Below are positions 16,861 through 27,251 of a DNA stretch of 64,000 nucleotides, in pieces (position 1 is the first letter of the stretch; every line of letters begins with the position of its first letter). The stretch comes from Chloroflexota bacterium. GTDB lineage: Bacteria; Chloroflexota; Dehalococcoidia; Lucifugimonadales; UBA3495. The position numbers were made by a program, and so were the translations under genes. The stretch spans positions 1-64,000 of the forward strand of contig JACZUF010000002.1 in assembly GCA_022573285.1 (NCBI GenBank), read 5' to 3'. The notes beneath the pieces were generated by a model, which was not told the origin of the DNA, ran no database searches, and was given only the letters and a program-made list of their open reading frames with translations.

Positions 16861-17556
16861 CTAGAGTTCGAACTCTTTAACGTCCGGAGATATGGTTAAT
16901 CTGGCCCCGGTTAGTTGCTGCACCTCTTCAGGTGTCCAACCCGGGGCCACTTCTTTCAGTGTCAGACCCACGCCGTCGCACTCGATGACCGCCAGGTCGG
17001 TGACGATGAGGTAAACGCACCCTTTGCCGGTTATTGGGAAGGTGCATTCTTCGACTATCTTAGGCTCGCCTTGCCGGTCTGTGTGCTCCATGGCGACGAT
17101 GACCCGGCTGGCCCCGGTGGCCAGGTCCATGGCGCCGCCCACGTTGCCCACGCCACGCTGGGGGAGCATCCAGTTGGCCAGGTCGCCGGTGGCCGACACC
17201 TGGTGGGAGCCAAGGACCGTCACGTCGACATGACCGCCCCTGATCATGGCGAAGGCCGCCGCCGAATCGAAGAAAGACATCCCGCCGACGCTCTGGAGGT
17301 ATTGGCCCCCGGCGTTAATCAGGTCGATATCCTCCTCGCCCTCTTCCCCCGCTTCAACGACGGGCCCGCAGTTGAGGATGCCGCTTTCGCTGTGGTAAAA
17401 GACCGTCCGGTCCTCGGGCACAAAGCTGGAGACCATTGTGGGGATACCGATGCCCAGGTTGACGTAGGCGCCGTCGGGCAGCTCTTTGGCAACCCGCATG
17501 GCGATAATCTCCCTGGGCAGGCGCTCTTTATCGGCTAACGATGTCATTGGTTGCAC
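16861..17556 (-). CDS. Class I CoA-transferase subunit B
   Basis: This is the beta subunit of a 3-oxoacid-type CoA-transferase. The catalytic glutamate that forms the acyl-CoA anhydride is visible as Glu57 in FYHSESGIL. GIGIPTMV, RGGHVDVTVLG, GDLANWM and the RVIVAMEHT segment are family-typical, and 231 residues is the normal length. The GTG at 17556 or the ATG at 17547 may start it; AGGTG favours the latter slightly. It is the last gene of an A, B'-A, B set on the minus strand, 24 bp after the fused gene. The acid substrate is unknown. Confidence 0.9.
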   Translation of the reverse strand: MQPMTSLADKERLPREIIAMRVAKELPDGAYVNLGIGIPTMVSSFVPEDRTVFYHSESGILNCGPVVEAGEEGEEDIDLINAGGQYLQSVGGMSFFDSAAAFAMIRGGHVDVTVLGSHQVSATGDLANWMLPQRGVGNVGGAMDLATGASRVIVAMEHTDRQGEPKIVEECTFPITGKGCVYLIVTDLAVIECDGVGLTLKEVAPGWTPEEVQQLTGARLTISPDVKEFEL

Positions 17557-17580
17557 CTGTACCTAGATTTGGGTACTCAA

Positions 17581-18987
17581 TCACAAGTATGCGGAAAAGT
17601 CCGGCGGCCGGAGGACGATGCGGTCGATAAATAGGCCGGGGGTGACGGTCTCCTCGGGGCCCAGTCGGCCCGGTTCCACGATCTCGTCGACCTCCACCAC
17701 CGTTACCCTGGCCGTGGTGGCCATCACCGGGTTGAAGTTTCGGGAGGTGCCCTTGTAGACCACGTTGCCCAGGGTGTCGGCCTTGTGGCCCCGGATGATG
17801 CAGAAATCGGCCCGCAACCCCATCTCCAGTATGTATTCTTTGCCATCGATGGTCCTCGTCTCTTTGCCTTCGGCCAGGAGGGTGCCCACGCCGGTGGGCG
17901 TGTAGAACGCCGCCACCCCCGCCCCTCCGCAGCGGAGGCGCTCGGCCAAGGTCCCTTGGGGCACCACCTCCAATTCTGTCTCTCCCCGGTTGTAGGCCTC
18001 CTCGAAGGCGCTGGGCCGGGAGGCCGACGGCGACACCGGGTAGGACGCGGTGGCCTTGGCGACCTGGTTGTTCTCCACCAGGATGCTGTGGTCGATGATA
18101 TTGGGCGAACCGAAGGCGCTCACCCGGGCGACCCCGGCGGTGTTGCTGATCAGCTGCAGGCCCTTAACGCCCAGGTCCCGCAGTCCGACCATCAGGTAAT
18201 GGGCCATCCCGCCGGGGCCGGCGAAGCCGTCGACGTTGATGACCGAACCTTCGGCCACGTCCTTAAGGGCATCGACGGCGCTGGGATAGACCTTGTTGGG
18301 CGGCGTCAGCGTTGGGACCTGGAAGGTCATCTCTTTCACGCCGGAAGAGACCGTCAGCGGCGCGTCCGTGATGGCCAGTATCTCATCGGCGGTCCAACCG
18401 GGCGCTATCTCAACCAGTTCCAGGCCGGCGGGGCCGACGCTGATCACCGCCGCATCGGTGATGATTATGTCAATTTGCCCGGCCCCGTCCACCGGCAAGC
18501 TGCACTGCCGAACGATGCTGGGCCGGCCTTCGGGGCTTCGATGGGGCATGACCGCCACCACTCGAGAAGCGCCGTAGGCCATGTCCACCGCCGGCCCTGG
18601 AGCAAACAGTCCCTGGGTGGCCCCTTGAGTGGCCTCAGTAGTCCAGTGAACGAAATCTCCGTTCACGCCGACCTGGGCCGGTTGCAAGACCGCCAGACCG
18701 GTGTGTCCGCCCCGGATGATGCCGGCGATGTCCACCACCCCGGTGAAACTTCCGCCGGGCAGCAGGGCAACGGTCCCGCCCTCCGCGTCCACCACACCAC
18801 TGTCCGCTCCCGGGCCCTGAAATCCCAAAACCCCGCTGTCGGCCAGGAACCACACGCCACCACCGGGGGGCAACTCGCCGGGCAATCGGCAGGGTAGGCC
18901 CGGCCCCAGGGCAACGACAGCGCCGGGACCCAACTCCTGGGCGGCGCGGCGGGCCATGGCGGCCGGGGCTAGTGGCGTACCGGGCAT
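17581..18987 (-). CDS. Fused class I CoA-transferase, degenerate B domain plus A domain
   Basis: Of 468 residues, about 1-215 resemble subunit B (RGGHTGLAVL, GDFVHWTTEA, RVVAVMPH, LVEIAPGWTADEI). The rest resembles subunit A (KVYPSAVDALKD, GFAGPGG, TLGNVVYKGTSRNFNP, EPGRLGPEETVTPG). The catalytic glutamate position of the B half reads WFLADSG, so it is Asp50 where the neighbouring B subunit has Glu57. A strong AGGAGG precedes the ATG. The natural order is A-B; here B comes first, so this looks like fusion across the junction of two tandem A-B pairs. Confidence 0.85.
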   Translation of the reverse strand: MPGTPLAPAAMARRAAQELGPGAVVALGPGLPCRLPGELPPGGGVWFLADSGVLGFQGPGADSGVVDAEGGTVALLPGGSFTGVVDIAGIIRGGHTGLAVLQPAQVGVNGDFVHWTTEATQGATQGLFAPGPAVDMAYGASRVVAVMPHRSPEGRPSIVRQCSLPVDGAGQIDIIITDAAVISVGPAGLELVEIAPGWTADEILAITDAPLTVSSGVKEMTFQVPTLTPPNKVYPSAVDALKDVAEGSVINVDGFAGPGGMAHYLMVGLRDLGVKGLQLISNTAGVARVSAFGSPNIIDHSILVENNQVAKATASYPVSPSASRPSAFEEAYNRGETELEVVPQGTLAERLRCGGAGVAAFYTPTGVGTLLAEGKETRTIDGKEYILEMGLRADFCIIRGHKADTLGNVVYKGTSRNFNPVMATTARVTVVEVDEIVEPGRLGPEETVTPGLFIDRIVLRPPDFSAYL

Positions 18988-19035
18988 CTGAGATTGTCCT
19001 CCTGGGGTTCGCGGCCTGGGGTTCGCGGCCTGCGG

Positions 19036-19737
19036 CTAGCCGGCCAGGACCATGCGGTCGATAAATATGGCCTGGGTGATGACCATTTCCGGGTCGAGCC
19101 CGCCCGGCTCGTGCACCTGGTCCACCTCCGCCACCGTGACCGCGGCGGCCATGGCCATGGTCGGATTCCAGTTGCGCCCGGTCCCCTGGTACACCAAATT
19201 GCCCAGGGTGTCGGCGGCGTGGGCCCGGAGCAGAGCGAAATCGGCCTTGAGCGCAACTTCCAAGACGTGGTCCTTGCCGTCGAACCGGCGCACCTCCTTG
19301 CCCTCGGCGAACCTGGTGCCCACGCCGGTGGGCAGGAACATGCCGCCGATGCCCGCGCCGCCCGCTCTCAACCGCTCGGCCAAGACGCCCTGGGGCACAA
19401 TCTCCAGTTCCAGCTCGCCCGCCTCCCACCGGTCCTTCACGGGCCCGCCCTTCTCTGGATGGAAGGGCAGGGGAGAGATCATCTTTTTGACCTGTCCACC
19501 GGCAACCAGTTCGGCGATTCCGAAGTGGCCTGGTTCCTGGGGCCAGGCCCCCTGGCAGACTAGGGTCAACTCTTCAACCCCGCTCTCGGCCAACCCGCGA
19601 AGCAGTTTCTCCGGTATCCCGCATCCGGCGAACCCGGCAACCAGCACCGAGGCCCCGTCTACGATGCCCTCCAGGGCCGCTTGGGCCGAGGGGAAGACCT
19701 TGCCCATTCTGGAGGAATTCTCGGGAACTCTGGTCAT
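19036..19737 (-). CDS. Class I CoA-transferase subunit A
   Basis: This is the alpha subunit of a 3-oxoacid-type CoA-transferase, 233 residues. It shows the oxyanion/CoA loop region VAGFAGCGIPEKL, PQGVLAERLRAGGAG, PTGVGTRFAEGKE and TLGNLVYQGTGRNWNP. It is the first gene of the three-gene set; AGGA stands eight bases before the ATG. With the intact B subunit at 16861-17556 it could form a complete heteromeric enzyme, or it may pair with the fused protein. Confidence 0.9.
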   Translation of the reverse strand: MTRVPENSSRMGKVFPSAQAALEGIVDGASVLVAGFAGCGIPEKLLRGLAESGVEELTLVCQGAWPQEPGHFGIAELVAGGQVKKMISPLPFHPEKGGPVKDRWEAGELELEIVPQGVLAERLRAGGAGIGGMFLPTGVGTRFAEGKEVRRFDGKDHVLEVALKADFALLRAHAADTLGNLVYQGTGRNWNPTMAMAAAVTVAEVDQVHEPGGLDPEMVITQAIFIDRMVLAG

Positions 19738-19784
19738 GGGAAGTTTCCTGGACCGATGGGCTTGGGCGTTTTCAGCAGCAAAGC

Positions 19785-19790
19785 ATTATA
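19785..19790 (-). promoter_or_regulatory. Candidate -10 box for the CoA-transferase operon
   Basis: A perfect TATAAT on the minus strand lies 48 bp upstream of the subunit A start. The base pattern 17 bp further upstream (TGGTAT) is a poor -35. Confidence 0.4.
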
Positions 19791-19837
19791 GCGGCACACG
19801 GCTGGATATACCACGAGGAGCCTAGGCAGCGGCACAC

Positions 19838-19870
19838 AAAAAAGCCGTCCTTCCGCGGAAGGACGGCTTC
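19838..19870 (-). terminator. groEL intrinsic terminator
   Basis: Thirteen-base arms (19842-19854 and 19857-19869) are perfect complements around GC, followed on the minus strand by a run of six T. It is placed 26 bp after the groEL stop. Confidence 0.92.
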
Positions 19871-19895
19871 TGTTTGCGCCGGGTTTCGGAAGGAC

Positions 19896-21533
<1,638 letters not shown>

Positions 21534-21596
21534 TCAGGTAGGTCAAGGCCGGGCTGCTACCCGCCTTGTTTTTGGTTCCAGATTAATGAATTTTGG

Positions 21597-21887
21597 TTAG
21601 CCGATCTTCGCTAAAATATCGCTTTCCCGAAGGATCAAGAACTCGTCGTCGCCGTCTTTGTATTCGGTGCCGGCGAACTTTGAGTAGATTACCTTGTCTC
21701 CTTTGGCTAGCTCCATGGGGATCCGGTTGCCGTCATCGCTGACCCGTCCGGGCCCCACTGCGACGACCTCGCCCTCCTGGGGCTTTTCCTTTGCGGTATC
21801 GGGCAGGTAGATGCCCCCCTTAGTGGTCTGCTCACCCTCGTCGGGTTTCACCACCACACGTTCGCCCAAAGGCGTAAAGTTTGCCAC
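21597..21887 (-). CDS. groES: Co-chaperonin GroES (Hsp10)
   Basis: GroES caps the GroEL ring as a heptameric lid. The 96-residue frame contains [17 protein letters not shown] (the mobile-loop region [15 protein letters not shown]) and [21 protein letters not shown]. The start is placed at GTG 21887 because AAGGAGG stands five bases upstream; the ORF open to 21920 would add 11 non-conserved residues. It is the first gene of groESL. Confidence 0.96.
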   Translation of the reverse strand: MANFTPLGERVVVKPDEGEQTTKGGIYLPDTAKEKPQEGEVVAVGPGRVSDDGNRIPMELAKGDKVIYSKFAGTEYKDGDDEFLILRESDILAKIG

Positions 21888-21944
21888 CGTGGCCTCCTTC
21901 TCTTCGCCGGGAAAAATCACCGCCCGGCACTTATCTCACATGGA

Positions 21945-21971
21945 TTAGCACTCTCGTCTCGCGAGTGCCAA
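21945..21971 (-). promoter_or_regulatory. CIRCE operator (HrcA site)
   Basis: TTAGCACTC, nine bases, GAGTGCCAA: the standard 9-9-9 CIRCE inverted repeat with two mismatches in the right arm. It lies between the promoter and the groES start, so HrcA would repress groESL until heat shock. No hrcA gene is in the window. Confidence 0.95.
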
Positions 21972-21974
21972 GCT

Positions 21975-22003
21975 ATCGTAGAACGGGCATGAGACCTTGT
22001 CAA
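21975..22003 (-). promoter_or_regulatory. groESL promoter
   Basis: On the minus strand TTGACA (21998-22003) and TACGAT (21975-21980) are spaced by 17 bp. The CIRCE element begins four bases after the -10 box, overlapping the expected transcription start. Confidence 0.82.
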
Positions 22004-22041
22004 GATTGACGTGTCCGGCCTAGTATTTAGGGGCCGTTTTC

Positions 22042-22974
22042 GTGGTTTCGGCCCTGGTTCAGTCCGTGCTTCCGGCCGTCATTTCATCAAGCCTGGACAA
22101 GCCCGGCCCGGAGAACCCGCGGCCCAGAGAATCCAGAGGAGGAGCCGGCATCGCCATCGATTCCATAACCATTGGGCCCGTGATCCTGGAATTGGCCGCA
22201 ACGGTGGCCACCGTCACCCTGAACCGTCCGGAAACCGGGAACCGGATCGACGCGGACATGGCCGACGCCATCGGGGAAGTCTGCCGCCTGATCGCGGAAG
22301 ACGGCCGGCTACGGCTTTTGGTCCTGACGGCCAGCGGCGCCGTCTTTTCCATCGATGATGCAGGGAGTGTCAACACCGGCGGTGAGCGAACCGCAAATAC
22401 CGGGAAACCCTTTGAGGGGAATGATGCTCCCGGAAACCCCGGCGTGCCGGCCGGCACGCCGGCGGTGGCGGGGTTGGCGATCCCGGTGTTGGTGGCCCTG
22501 AACGGCGACGCCACCGGGCCCGGCCTGGAGTTGGCCTTGGCGGGAGACCTGCGCATCTGCGTCCCCTCCGCCCGGTTCGGATTCCCCGGTCTGGCGCGGG
22601 GCGTTCTACCCCAGGACGGCGGCACCCAACGGCTGCCCCGGCTGGTCGGGCCGGCTTGGGCCCGTGACATGCTCCTCACGGGCCGCATGGTGGACGCCGC
22701 TGAGGCCCTGGCCATCGGCCTGGTGAACCGGGTGACGGAAGACCCCGGCCAACTGACGGCCGCGGTGGATGAACTGGCGGCGCAGATCACCGGGGGAAGC
22801 CCCATCGGAGCCCGCTACGCCAAGGAGGCGGTGGGCAAGGGAATGGACCTGTCCTTGGACCAGGGTCTGAGACTGGAAGCCGATCTGAACGTTATACTGC
22901 AAAGCACCTCAGATCGGGCCGAGGGCATCAAGTCATTTCTGGAGAAACGGGGCCCCAAGTATTCGGGGTCTTAA
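22042..22974 (+). CDS. Crotonase-family protein (enoyl-CoA hydratase/isomerase-like), one catalytic Glu absent
   Basis: The crotonase core runs from about residue 47 (ATVTLNRPETGNR) to the end. The first catalytic-type glutamate is present in GPGLELA. The second, normally in a QPE context, reads GFPGLARG, so it is glycine. The oxyanion segment SGAVFSIDDA is also divergent, and an insertion of about 30 residues rich in Gly/Pro/Asn follows it. Hydratase activity is therefore doubtful; isomerase, hydrolase or decarboxylase roles are possible. The start is uncertain. The first 36 codons look untranslated, and AGGAGGAG at 22137-22144 precedes an in-frame ATC at 22150. Confidence 0.78.
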   Translation: MVSALVQSVLPAVISSSLDKPGPENPRPRESRGGAGIAIDSITIGPVILELAATVATVTLNRPETGNRIDADMADAIGEVCRLIAEDGRLRLLVLTASGAVFSIDDAGSVNTGGERTANTGKPFEGNDAPGNPGVPAGTPAVAGLAIPVLVALNGDATGPGLELALAGDLRICVPSARFGFPGLARGVLPQDGGTQRLPRLVGPAWARDMLLTGRMVDAAEALAIGLVNRVTEDPGQLTAAVDELAAQITGGSPIGARYAKEAVGKGMDLSLDQGLRLEADLNVILQSTSDRAEGIKSFLEKRGPKYSGS

Positions 22975-23012
22975 AAGTCGAGTCGGATTATCCATATAGG
23001 AAAGGGAACCCT

Positions 23013-23558
23013 GTGAAGCTAAAGCTGGACCTCCACACCCATGTGTGGGAGGCGTTTAATTTCGCGCCGCCGTCCGTGGAGATCGCGGAAAAGGTGGTGA
23101 CGCAGATCAAGTCCAAGGGCATCGACGGCATCGGCATCACCGACCACCATAACAAGGAGTGGGCCTTCGAGTTCCGCGAATTGGTGGAGAAACACTTTCC
23201 CGGCCAGGTGCATATCCTGCCCGGCTGGGAGATTGAGATCCGGCCCGAGGCGAACCCCTTCGCCGAGTACCAAGTGGCCGAGCTTTTCCTGCCCAACGGC
23301 GGCGGAGTATTCCGCACCTACTGCCACCCCGGCTATTACTCCCCCGAGATCCTGATCGAGCCGGATATTCACGCCATCGAGATCGACAACTACATCCACA
23401 ACTGGCACATCCGGAAGGACCAGGTGGCGGAGGTCGCGTCAGAACACGGCCTGATGCTCTTAGAAGTGAGCGACGCCCATAACCTGGAGAATATCGGCCT
23501 GCGCTATACCGAAGTGGAACTGGACGACCTCTACGCCAGGGCCGCTCCCCAAGGTTAG
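23013..23558 (+). CDS. PHP-domain metal-dependent phosphoesterase-like protein
   Basis: At 181 residues it has the metal-ligand motifs of PHP hydrolases: DLHTHVWEA (6-14), GITDHHN near 41-47, the GWEIE glutamate near 71-75, CHPGYY, and SDAHNLENIG near the C-terminus. GTG is the start, with AAAGGGAA upstream. It lies 38 bp after one crotonase gene and 10 bp before the next, so it belongs to the same plus-strand run. Substrates of stand-alone PHP proteins vary (phosphoesters, nucleotides), and nothing here decides this. Confidence 0.82.
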   Translation: MKLKLDLHTHVWEAFNFAPPSVEIAEKVVTQIKSKGIDGIGITDHHNKEWAFEFRELVEKHFPGQVHILPGWEIEIRPEANPFAEYQVAELFLPNGGGVFRTYCHPGYYSPEILIEPDIHAIEIDNYIHNWHIRKDQVAEVASEHGLMLLEVSDAHNLENIGLRYTEVELDDLYARAAPQG

Positions 23559-23568
23559 GCTCTCCTCC

Positions 23569-24309
23569 ATGTCAACTTCGTCCGGGTCAACTTCGTCCGC
23601 CTTCGAGACCCTGCTGTTCCAGAAGCGCGGCGCCGTGGCCCATATCTCGTTGGACCGGCCCCAGGTGGTGAACGCCTATAACGTTCAGATGAGGGACGAT
23701 TTCTCCGAGGCCCTGGCGGCCGTTCAAGACGACCCGGAGGTCCGCGCCCTATTGATAACTGGTGAGGGCCGCGGGTTCTGCTCAGGCGCCGACCTGACCG
23801 AGTTCGGCACCGCCCCGTCTCAGGTCATCGCCCGGCGGGTGCGTTGGGAAAGGGACGTTTGGGGGCAACTGGTAAACTTGGACAAGCCCGTCGTGGCCGC
23901 CGTGCACGGTTACTGCATCGGCTCCGGTCTGGAGATCGCCCTGCTGTGCGACCTGAGGATCGCCGCCACCGGCACCGTGTTCGCCCTTCCCGAGGTCCAA
24001 TTGGGGATGGTCCCGGCGGCCGGCGGCACCCAGACCCTGCCCAGGGCGGTGGGCCGGTCCAGGGCGATGGACCTGTTGCTGACCGGGCGGCGGTTCCAGG
24101 CTGAAGAGGCCCTTTCCATGGGCCTGGTGACACGGCTCGTACCGCCTGAATCGCTGCGGGACGAGGCCTGGAGGCTGGCCGGCAGCCTGGCGGAACTGCC
24201 CGTTGCGGCGGTGGCCGCATTGAAACAGCTACTCCGCCAGGGAATGGACCTGGGACTGCCGGAGGCGTTGGACCTGGAATCCCGGACCGCGGCCAGGCTG
24301 GCCGCTTAA
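23569..24309 (+). CDS. Enoyl-CoA hydratase/isomerase family protein
   Basis: This 246-residue crotonase keeps both catalytic-type glutamates (GSGLEIALLCD and ALPEVQLGMVPAAGGTQ) and the oxyanion motif GRGFCSGADL. It would hydrate a trans-2-enoyl-CoA in a beta-oxidation-like pathway. The N-terminus has a Ser/Thr-rich lead (MSTSSGSTSSAF) that may not all be translated; the alternative TTG inside has no ribosome site. An acyl-CoA ligase gene follows after 30 bp, consistent with an acid activation and degradation module. Confidence 0.92.
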   Translation: MSTSSGSTSSAFETLLFQKRGAVAHISLDRPQVVNAYNVQMRDDFSEALAAVQDDPEVRALLITGEGRGFCSGADLTEFGTAPSQVIARRVRWERDVWGQLVNLDKPVVAAVHGYCIGSGLEIALLCDLRIAATGTVFALPEVQLGMVPAAGGTQTLPRAVGRSRAMDLLLTGRRFQAEEALSMGLVTRLVPPESLRDEAWRLAGSLAELPVAAVAALKQLLRQGMDLGLPEALDLESRTAARLAA

Positions 24310-24339
24310 GCCCGGTCAGTTAAACGCGAGAGCAAGTAA

Positions 24340-25914
24340 ATGAACACTTCTGAATTCTTGACCATCGCAGGGGCCATCGTTCCCGGCCGCCCCGCGGTAA
24401 TATTCGACGGCCGGACCATCACCTTTGAAGGTCTGCAGGAGCGGGTCAACCGGCTGGCCAACGGTCTCTCCGAACTGGGGGTCGGGCCCGGAGACCGCGT
24501 GGCCACCATGCAGGTCAACACCAACCAGTGCATCGAGGCCTACTTCGCTTCGGCCCAGTTGGACGCCATCTACGTGCCCATAAACTTCCGGGCCAAGACC
24601 GATGAACTGGCCCAGATGCTGGACATCGTCCAGCCCTCCTGTCTCCTCATCGGCGAGCGTTATCTTCCGTTGGTCGCCGAGGGCAGCGTCCCCTCCGAAC
24701 GGGTTGTCGTGCTGGACGGGGAGATTCAGGGGGAGCCCGGCAGCGGCCATTTGAATTATGACGCCCTCCTGGCCGGCGCTTCTCCGGAGCAGATGCACTT
24801 TCCGGAGGCCGGCGACGACGACACCACGGTGATCATGTTCACCGCCGGCACCACCGGGGCGCCCAAGGGCGTGATGCTGACCCACGACAGCTTTTCCTCC
24901 TACCTGCTGGCCAACGTCGAGCCCGCCGACCCGGACGTCGAAGAGAGCAACCTGATAACGGTGCCCTTCTATCACATCGCCGGACTCCAGGCCGCCTTGG
25001 CCGCGGTCTACGGTGGGCGCACGCTGGTCGTGATGCGCCAGTTCGAGCCGGTGGAGTGGCTGCAACTGGTCCAAGAGTACCGGGCCAACCGGGCCATGTT
25101 GGTGCCCACCATGCTGAAACACCTCATGGAGCACCCCGACTTCTCCGATTACGACCTTTCGTCTCTGAGTGTCATCACCTACGGCGCGGCCCCCATGCCC
25201 CTGGAGGTCATCCGCGAGGCCATCGAAAAATTCCCCGGCGCGCGGTTCATCAACGCCTTCGGCCAGACCGAGACCGCTTCAACCATCACCATGCTGCCGC
25301 CCGATGACCACGTGCTGGACGGCAGCCCCGAAGAGATCGAGACCAAACTCAAGCGGCTGACATCGATCGGGAAACCTTTGGATGATGTTGAAGTGGCGAT
25401 CGTGGACGAGGGGGGAAAAACCGTCCCTGTGGGTGAGACCGGGGAGATAGTGGCCCGGGGCTCCCGCATGATGGCGGGCTACTGGCAGCAGGAATCGGCC
25501 ACCCGCGACACCCTGCGCGGCGGGTGGGTCTACACCGGGGACCTGGGTTACCAGGACCAGGACGGCTACATCTACCTGTCGGGCCGGGCCAAGGATTTCA
25601 TCAAGCGGGGCGGCGAGATGATCTCGCCCGAAGAGGTGGAGCAGGTGCTCCGCTCCCACCCTGAGTTGGACGATGCGGCGGTGATCGGCGTCCCCGACGT
25701 GGAATGGGGCGAAGAGGTGCGGGCGGTCGTTGTGGGCCGCGCTGACCGGGTCACCGAGGAGCAGATTATCGAATACTGCCGGGATAGGCTGGCCGGTTTC
25801 AAACGGCCCCGCTCGGTGGTGTTTATCGATGAACTGCCCCGCAACGCGATGGGCAAGGTCTTGAAGCGGGACCTGCGGGAAGAGTACGGCTATCCGGTGG
25901 AGAACCGGCGTTAG
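24340..25914 (+). CDS. AMP-forming acyl-CoA synthetase (class I adenylate-forming)
   Basis: At 524 residues, it activates a carboxylic acid to acyl-AMP then acyl-CoA. Core motifs: P-loop MFTAGTTGAPKGVMLTH near 167, the GQTE motif INAFGQTETAS, the hinge YTGDLGYQDQDGYIYLSGRAKDFIK and the C-terminal lysine in AMGKVLKRDLR. ANL family membership is certain but chain length or aromatic preference is not. It directly follows a crotonase and precedes a PanE-like reductase by about 65 bp. Confidence 0.93.
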   Translation: MNTSEFLTIAGAIVPGRPAVIFDGRTITFEGLQERVNRLANGLSELGVGPGDRVATMQVNTNQCIEAYFASAQLDAIYVPINFRAKTDELAQMLDIVQPSCLLIGERYLPLVAEGSVPSERVVVLDGEIQGEPGSGHLNYDALLAGASPEQMHFPEAGDDDTTVIMFTAGTTGAPKGVMLTHDSFSSYLLANVEPADPDVEESNLITVPFYHIAGLQAALAAVYGGRTLVVMRQFEPVEWLQLVQEYRANRAMLVPTMLKHLMEHPDFSDYDLSSLSVITYGAAPMPLEVIREAIEKFPGARFINAFGQTETASTITMLPPDDHVLDGSPEEIETKLKRLTSIGKPLDDVEVAIVDEGGKTVPVGETGEIVARGSRMMAGYWQQESATRDTLRGGWVYTGDLGYQDQDGYIYLSGRAKDFIKRGGEMISPEEVEQVLRSHPELDDAAVIGVPDVEWGEEVRAVVVGRADRVTEEQIIEYCRDRLAGFKRPRSVVFIDELPRNAMGKVLKRDLREEYGYPVENRR

Positions 25915-25978
25915 ACCCCAGGGATTTATTGGACGCCAAGGGGTTTAGTAGGGCCGGGGTATAGGAGCCAGTGAGCAC

Positions 25979-26917
25979 ATGAAAGCAGCGGTTGTCGGTA
26001 CCGGGGGAGTGGGCGGTTACTTTGGGGGCCTCTTGGCCCGCGCCGATCATGAGGTGACCTTCATCGCCAGGGGCGCCCACTTGAAGGCCATCAAACGGAA
26101 TGGACTCAGAGTGGAGAGCCAATTGGACGGCGACTTCACCGTGCCCGGCAACGCCACCGACGACACGGCCGAAGCCGGGCCCCAGGACCTGGTGCTGTTC
26201 ACGGTGAAAATGTACCACAACTCCGAAGCCGTCAGGTCGCTGGCGCCCATGATCGGACCGGAAACCATTGTGTTGACTCTACAGAACGGCATCGACAACG
26301 GCGAGATACTGTCCGAAGCCGTGGGCGAGCCCCATGTGATGATCGGCTCGGCCTACATGGAAGGCCGCATCTCCGAGCCGGGAGTGGTCATCCAGGACGG
26401 GCCTGGCATCGCGGCTTTTGGGGAGATGAAGGTTGGCATCAGCCGCCGCGGCGAGAATCTGCTCCAGCGGTTTCAGGAAGCCGGCTGGCGGGTGAATCTC
26501 CACGAAAACATGCCCGGCATGCTCTGGAAAAAATTCGCCTACATCGCCGGTTCCGCCGCCGTCTGCGCCGCCGCCAACTGCGTTTACGAAGAGATGCGGA
26601 CCAAGCCGGAAACCAGGGCCCTGATCCAGAGCGCCGTCGAAGAGGCGCTGGCCGTGGGCCGTGCCCGCGGCGCGCCCATCATGTCCGACTCCCTTGCCTG
26701 GGCCATGGACTCCCTTGACCGGTTTCCAGGCCAAGGCCGGGCGTCGATGGCCAAGGACTTCACCGAAGAGCGTCCCGTTGAACTTGAGGGCCTGACCGGC
26801 ACGGTGGTCCGCATGGCCCGGGAACTGAATGTCCCCACCCCCGCCAACGATTTCCTCTACGCAATATTGAAACCCCGCGCCGACCGCATCGAAGCCCTCC
26901 ACGACGCCGAATCTTAG
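25979..26917 (+). CDS. panE: Ketopantoate reductase family protein (PanE/ApbA)
   Basis: This NADPH enzyme of 312 residues has VVGTGGVGGYFGGLLA at the N-terminus, LTLQNGIDN in the middle, the catalytic-lysine region MLWKKFAYIAGSAAVCA, and a C-terminal ELEGLTGTVVRMARELNVPTPAND segment. PanE reduces 2-dehydropantoate in pantothenate/CoA synthesis. Several paralogs in this family act on other 2-oxo acids, and its position inside a CoA-thioester catabolic block leaves that open. A GGAG-like site precedes the ATG. Confidence 0.85.
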   Translation: MKAAVVGTGGVGGYFGGLLARADHEVTFIARGAHLKAIKRNGLRVESQLDGDFTVPGNATDDTAEAGPQDLVLFTVKMYHNSEAVRSLAPMIGPETIVLTLQNGIDNGEILSEAVGEPHVMIGSAYMEGRISEPGVVIQDGPGIAAFGEMKVGISRRGENLLQRFQEAGWRVNLHENMPGMLWKKFAYIAGSAAVCAAANCVYEEMRTKPETRALIQSAVEEALAVGRARGAPIMSDSLAWAMDSLDRFPGQGRASMAKDFTEERPVELEGLTGTVVRMARELNVPTPANDFLYAILKPRADRIEALHDAES

Positions 26918-26932
26918 AAGCTAATTCGAAAT

Positions 26933-27000
26933 GTGGTTCGACAAGCTCACCACGAACGGAAAGAGGTGTCTCTCCCGTTCGTCCTGAGCCTGTCGAAGGA
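26933..27000. repeat. Dispersed imperfect palindrome, GTTCG/CGAAC type
   Basis: GGTTCGACAAGCTCACCACG and the diverged reverse complement CGTCCTGAGCCTGTCGAAGG face each other over a short loop. The same arms occur in opposite order at 58512-58616. The surrounding gene-free stretch 26918-27251 holds otherwise only the promoter candidate at 27081-27089. Confidence 0.75.
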
Positions 27001-27080
27001 CCCAATAGAGGGTCGTACAATATTTTGAAATTGCTTCTAGAGAGCACCGTCCGGCGGCCGATGTCCTCGCTCTTGGGCGG

Positions 27081-27089
27081 TGGTATACT
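27081..27089 (+). promoter_or_regulatory. Candidate extended -10 promoter of the ThDP-enzyme gene
   Basis: TGGTATACT is an extended -10 (TG, one base, TATACT) 163 bp before the ATG at 27252. No good -35 is visible. Confidence 0.4.
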
Positions 27090-27251
27090 CCCCGTGGCTA
27101 AAAACCGGGCTCAGGATTGGTCTTTTCCCCACGCGCCGCCCCAGGAAAGCATACAGAAATACGGCCGGTCCCGGCATTGGCCCGGCCCTTCTTAGACCGG
27201 CGCCCGGACCGAAAGCACATCGCAGAAACACGATTCAGGAGGCGGCCCCCA

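Noticed and set aside
26933-27000. tRNA-like hairpin
   Set aside because: No cloverleaf, anticodon stem or CCA; it matches the dispersed repeat.
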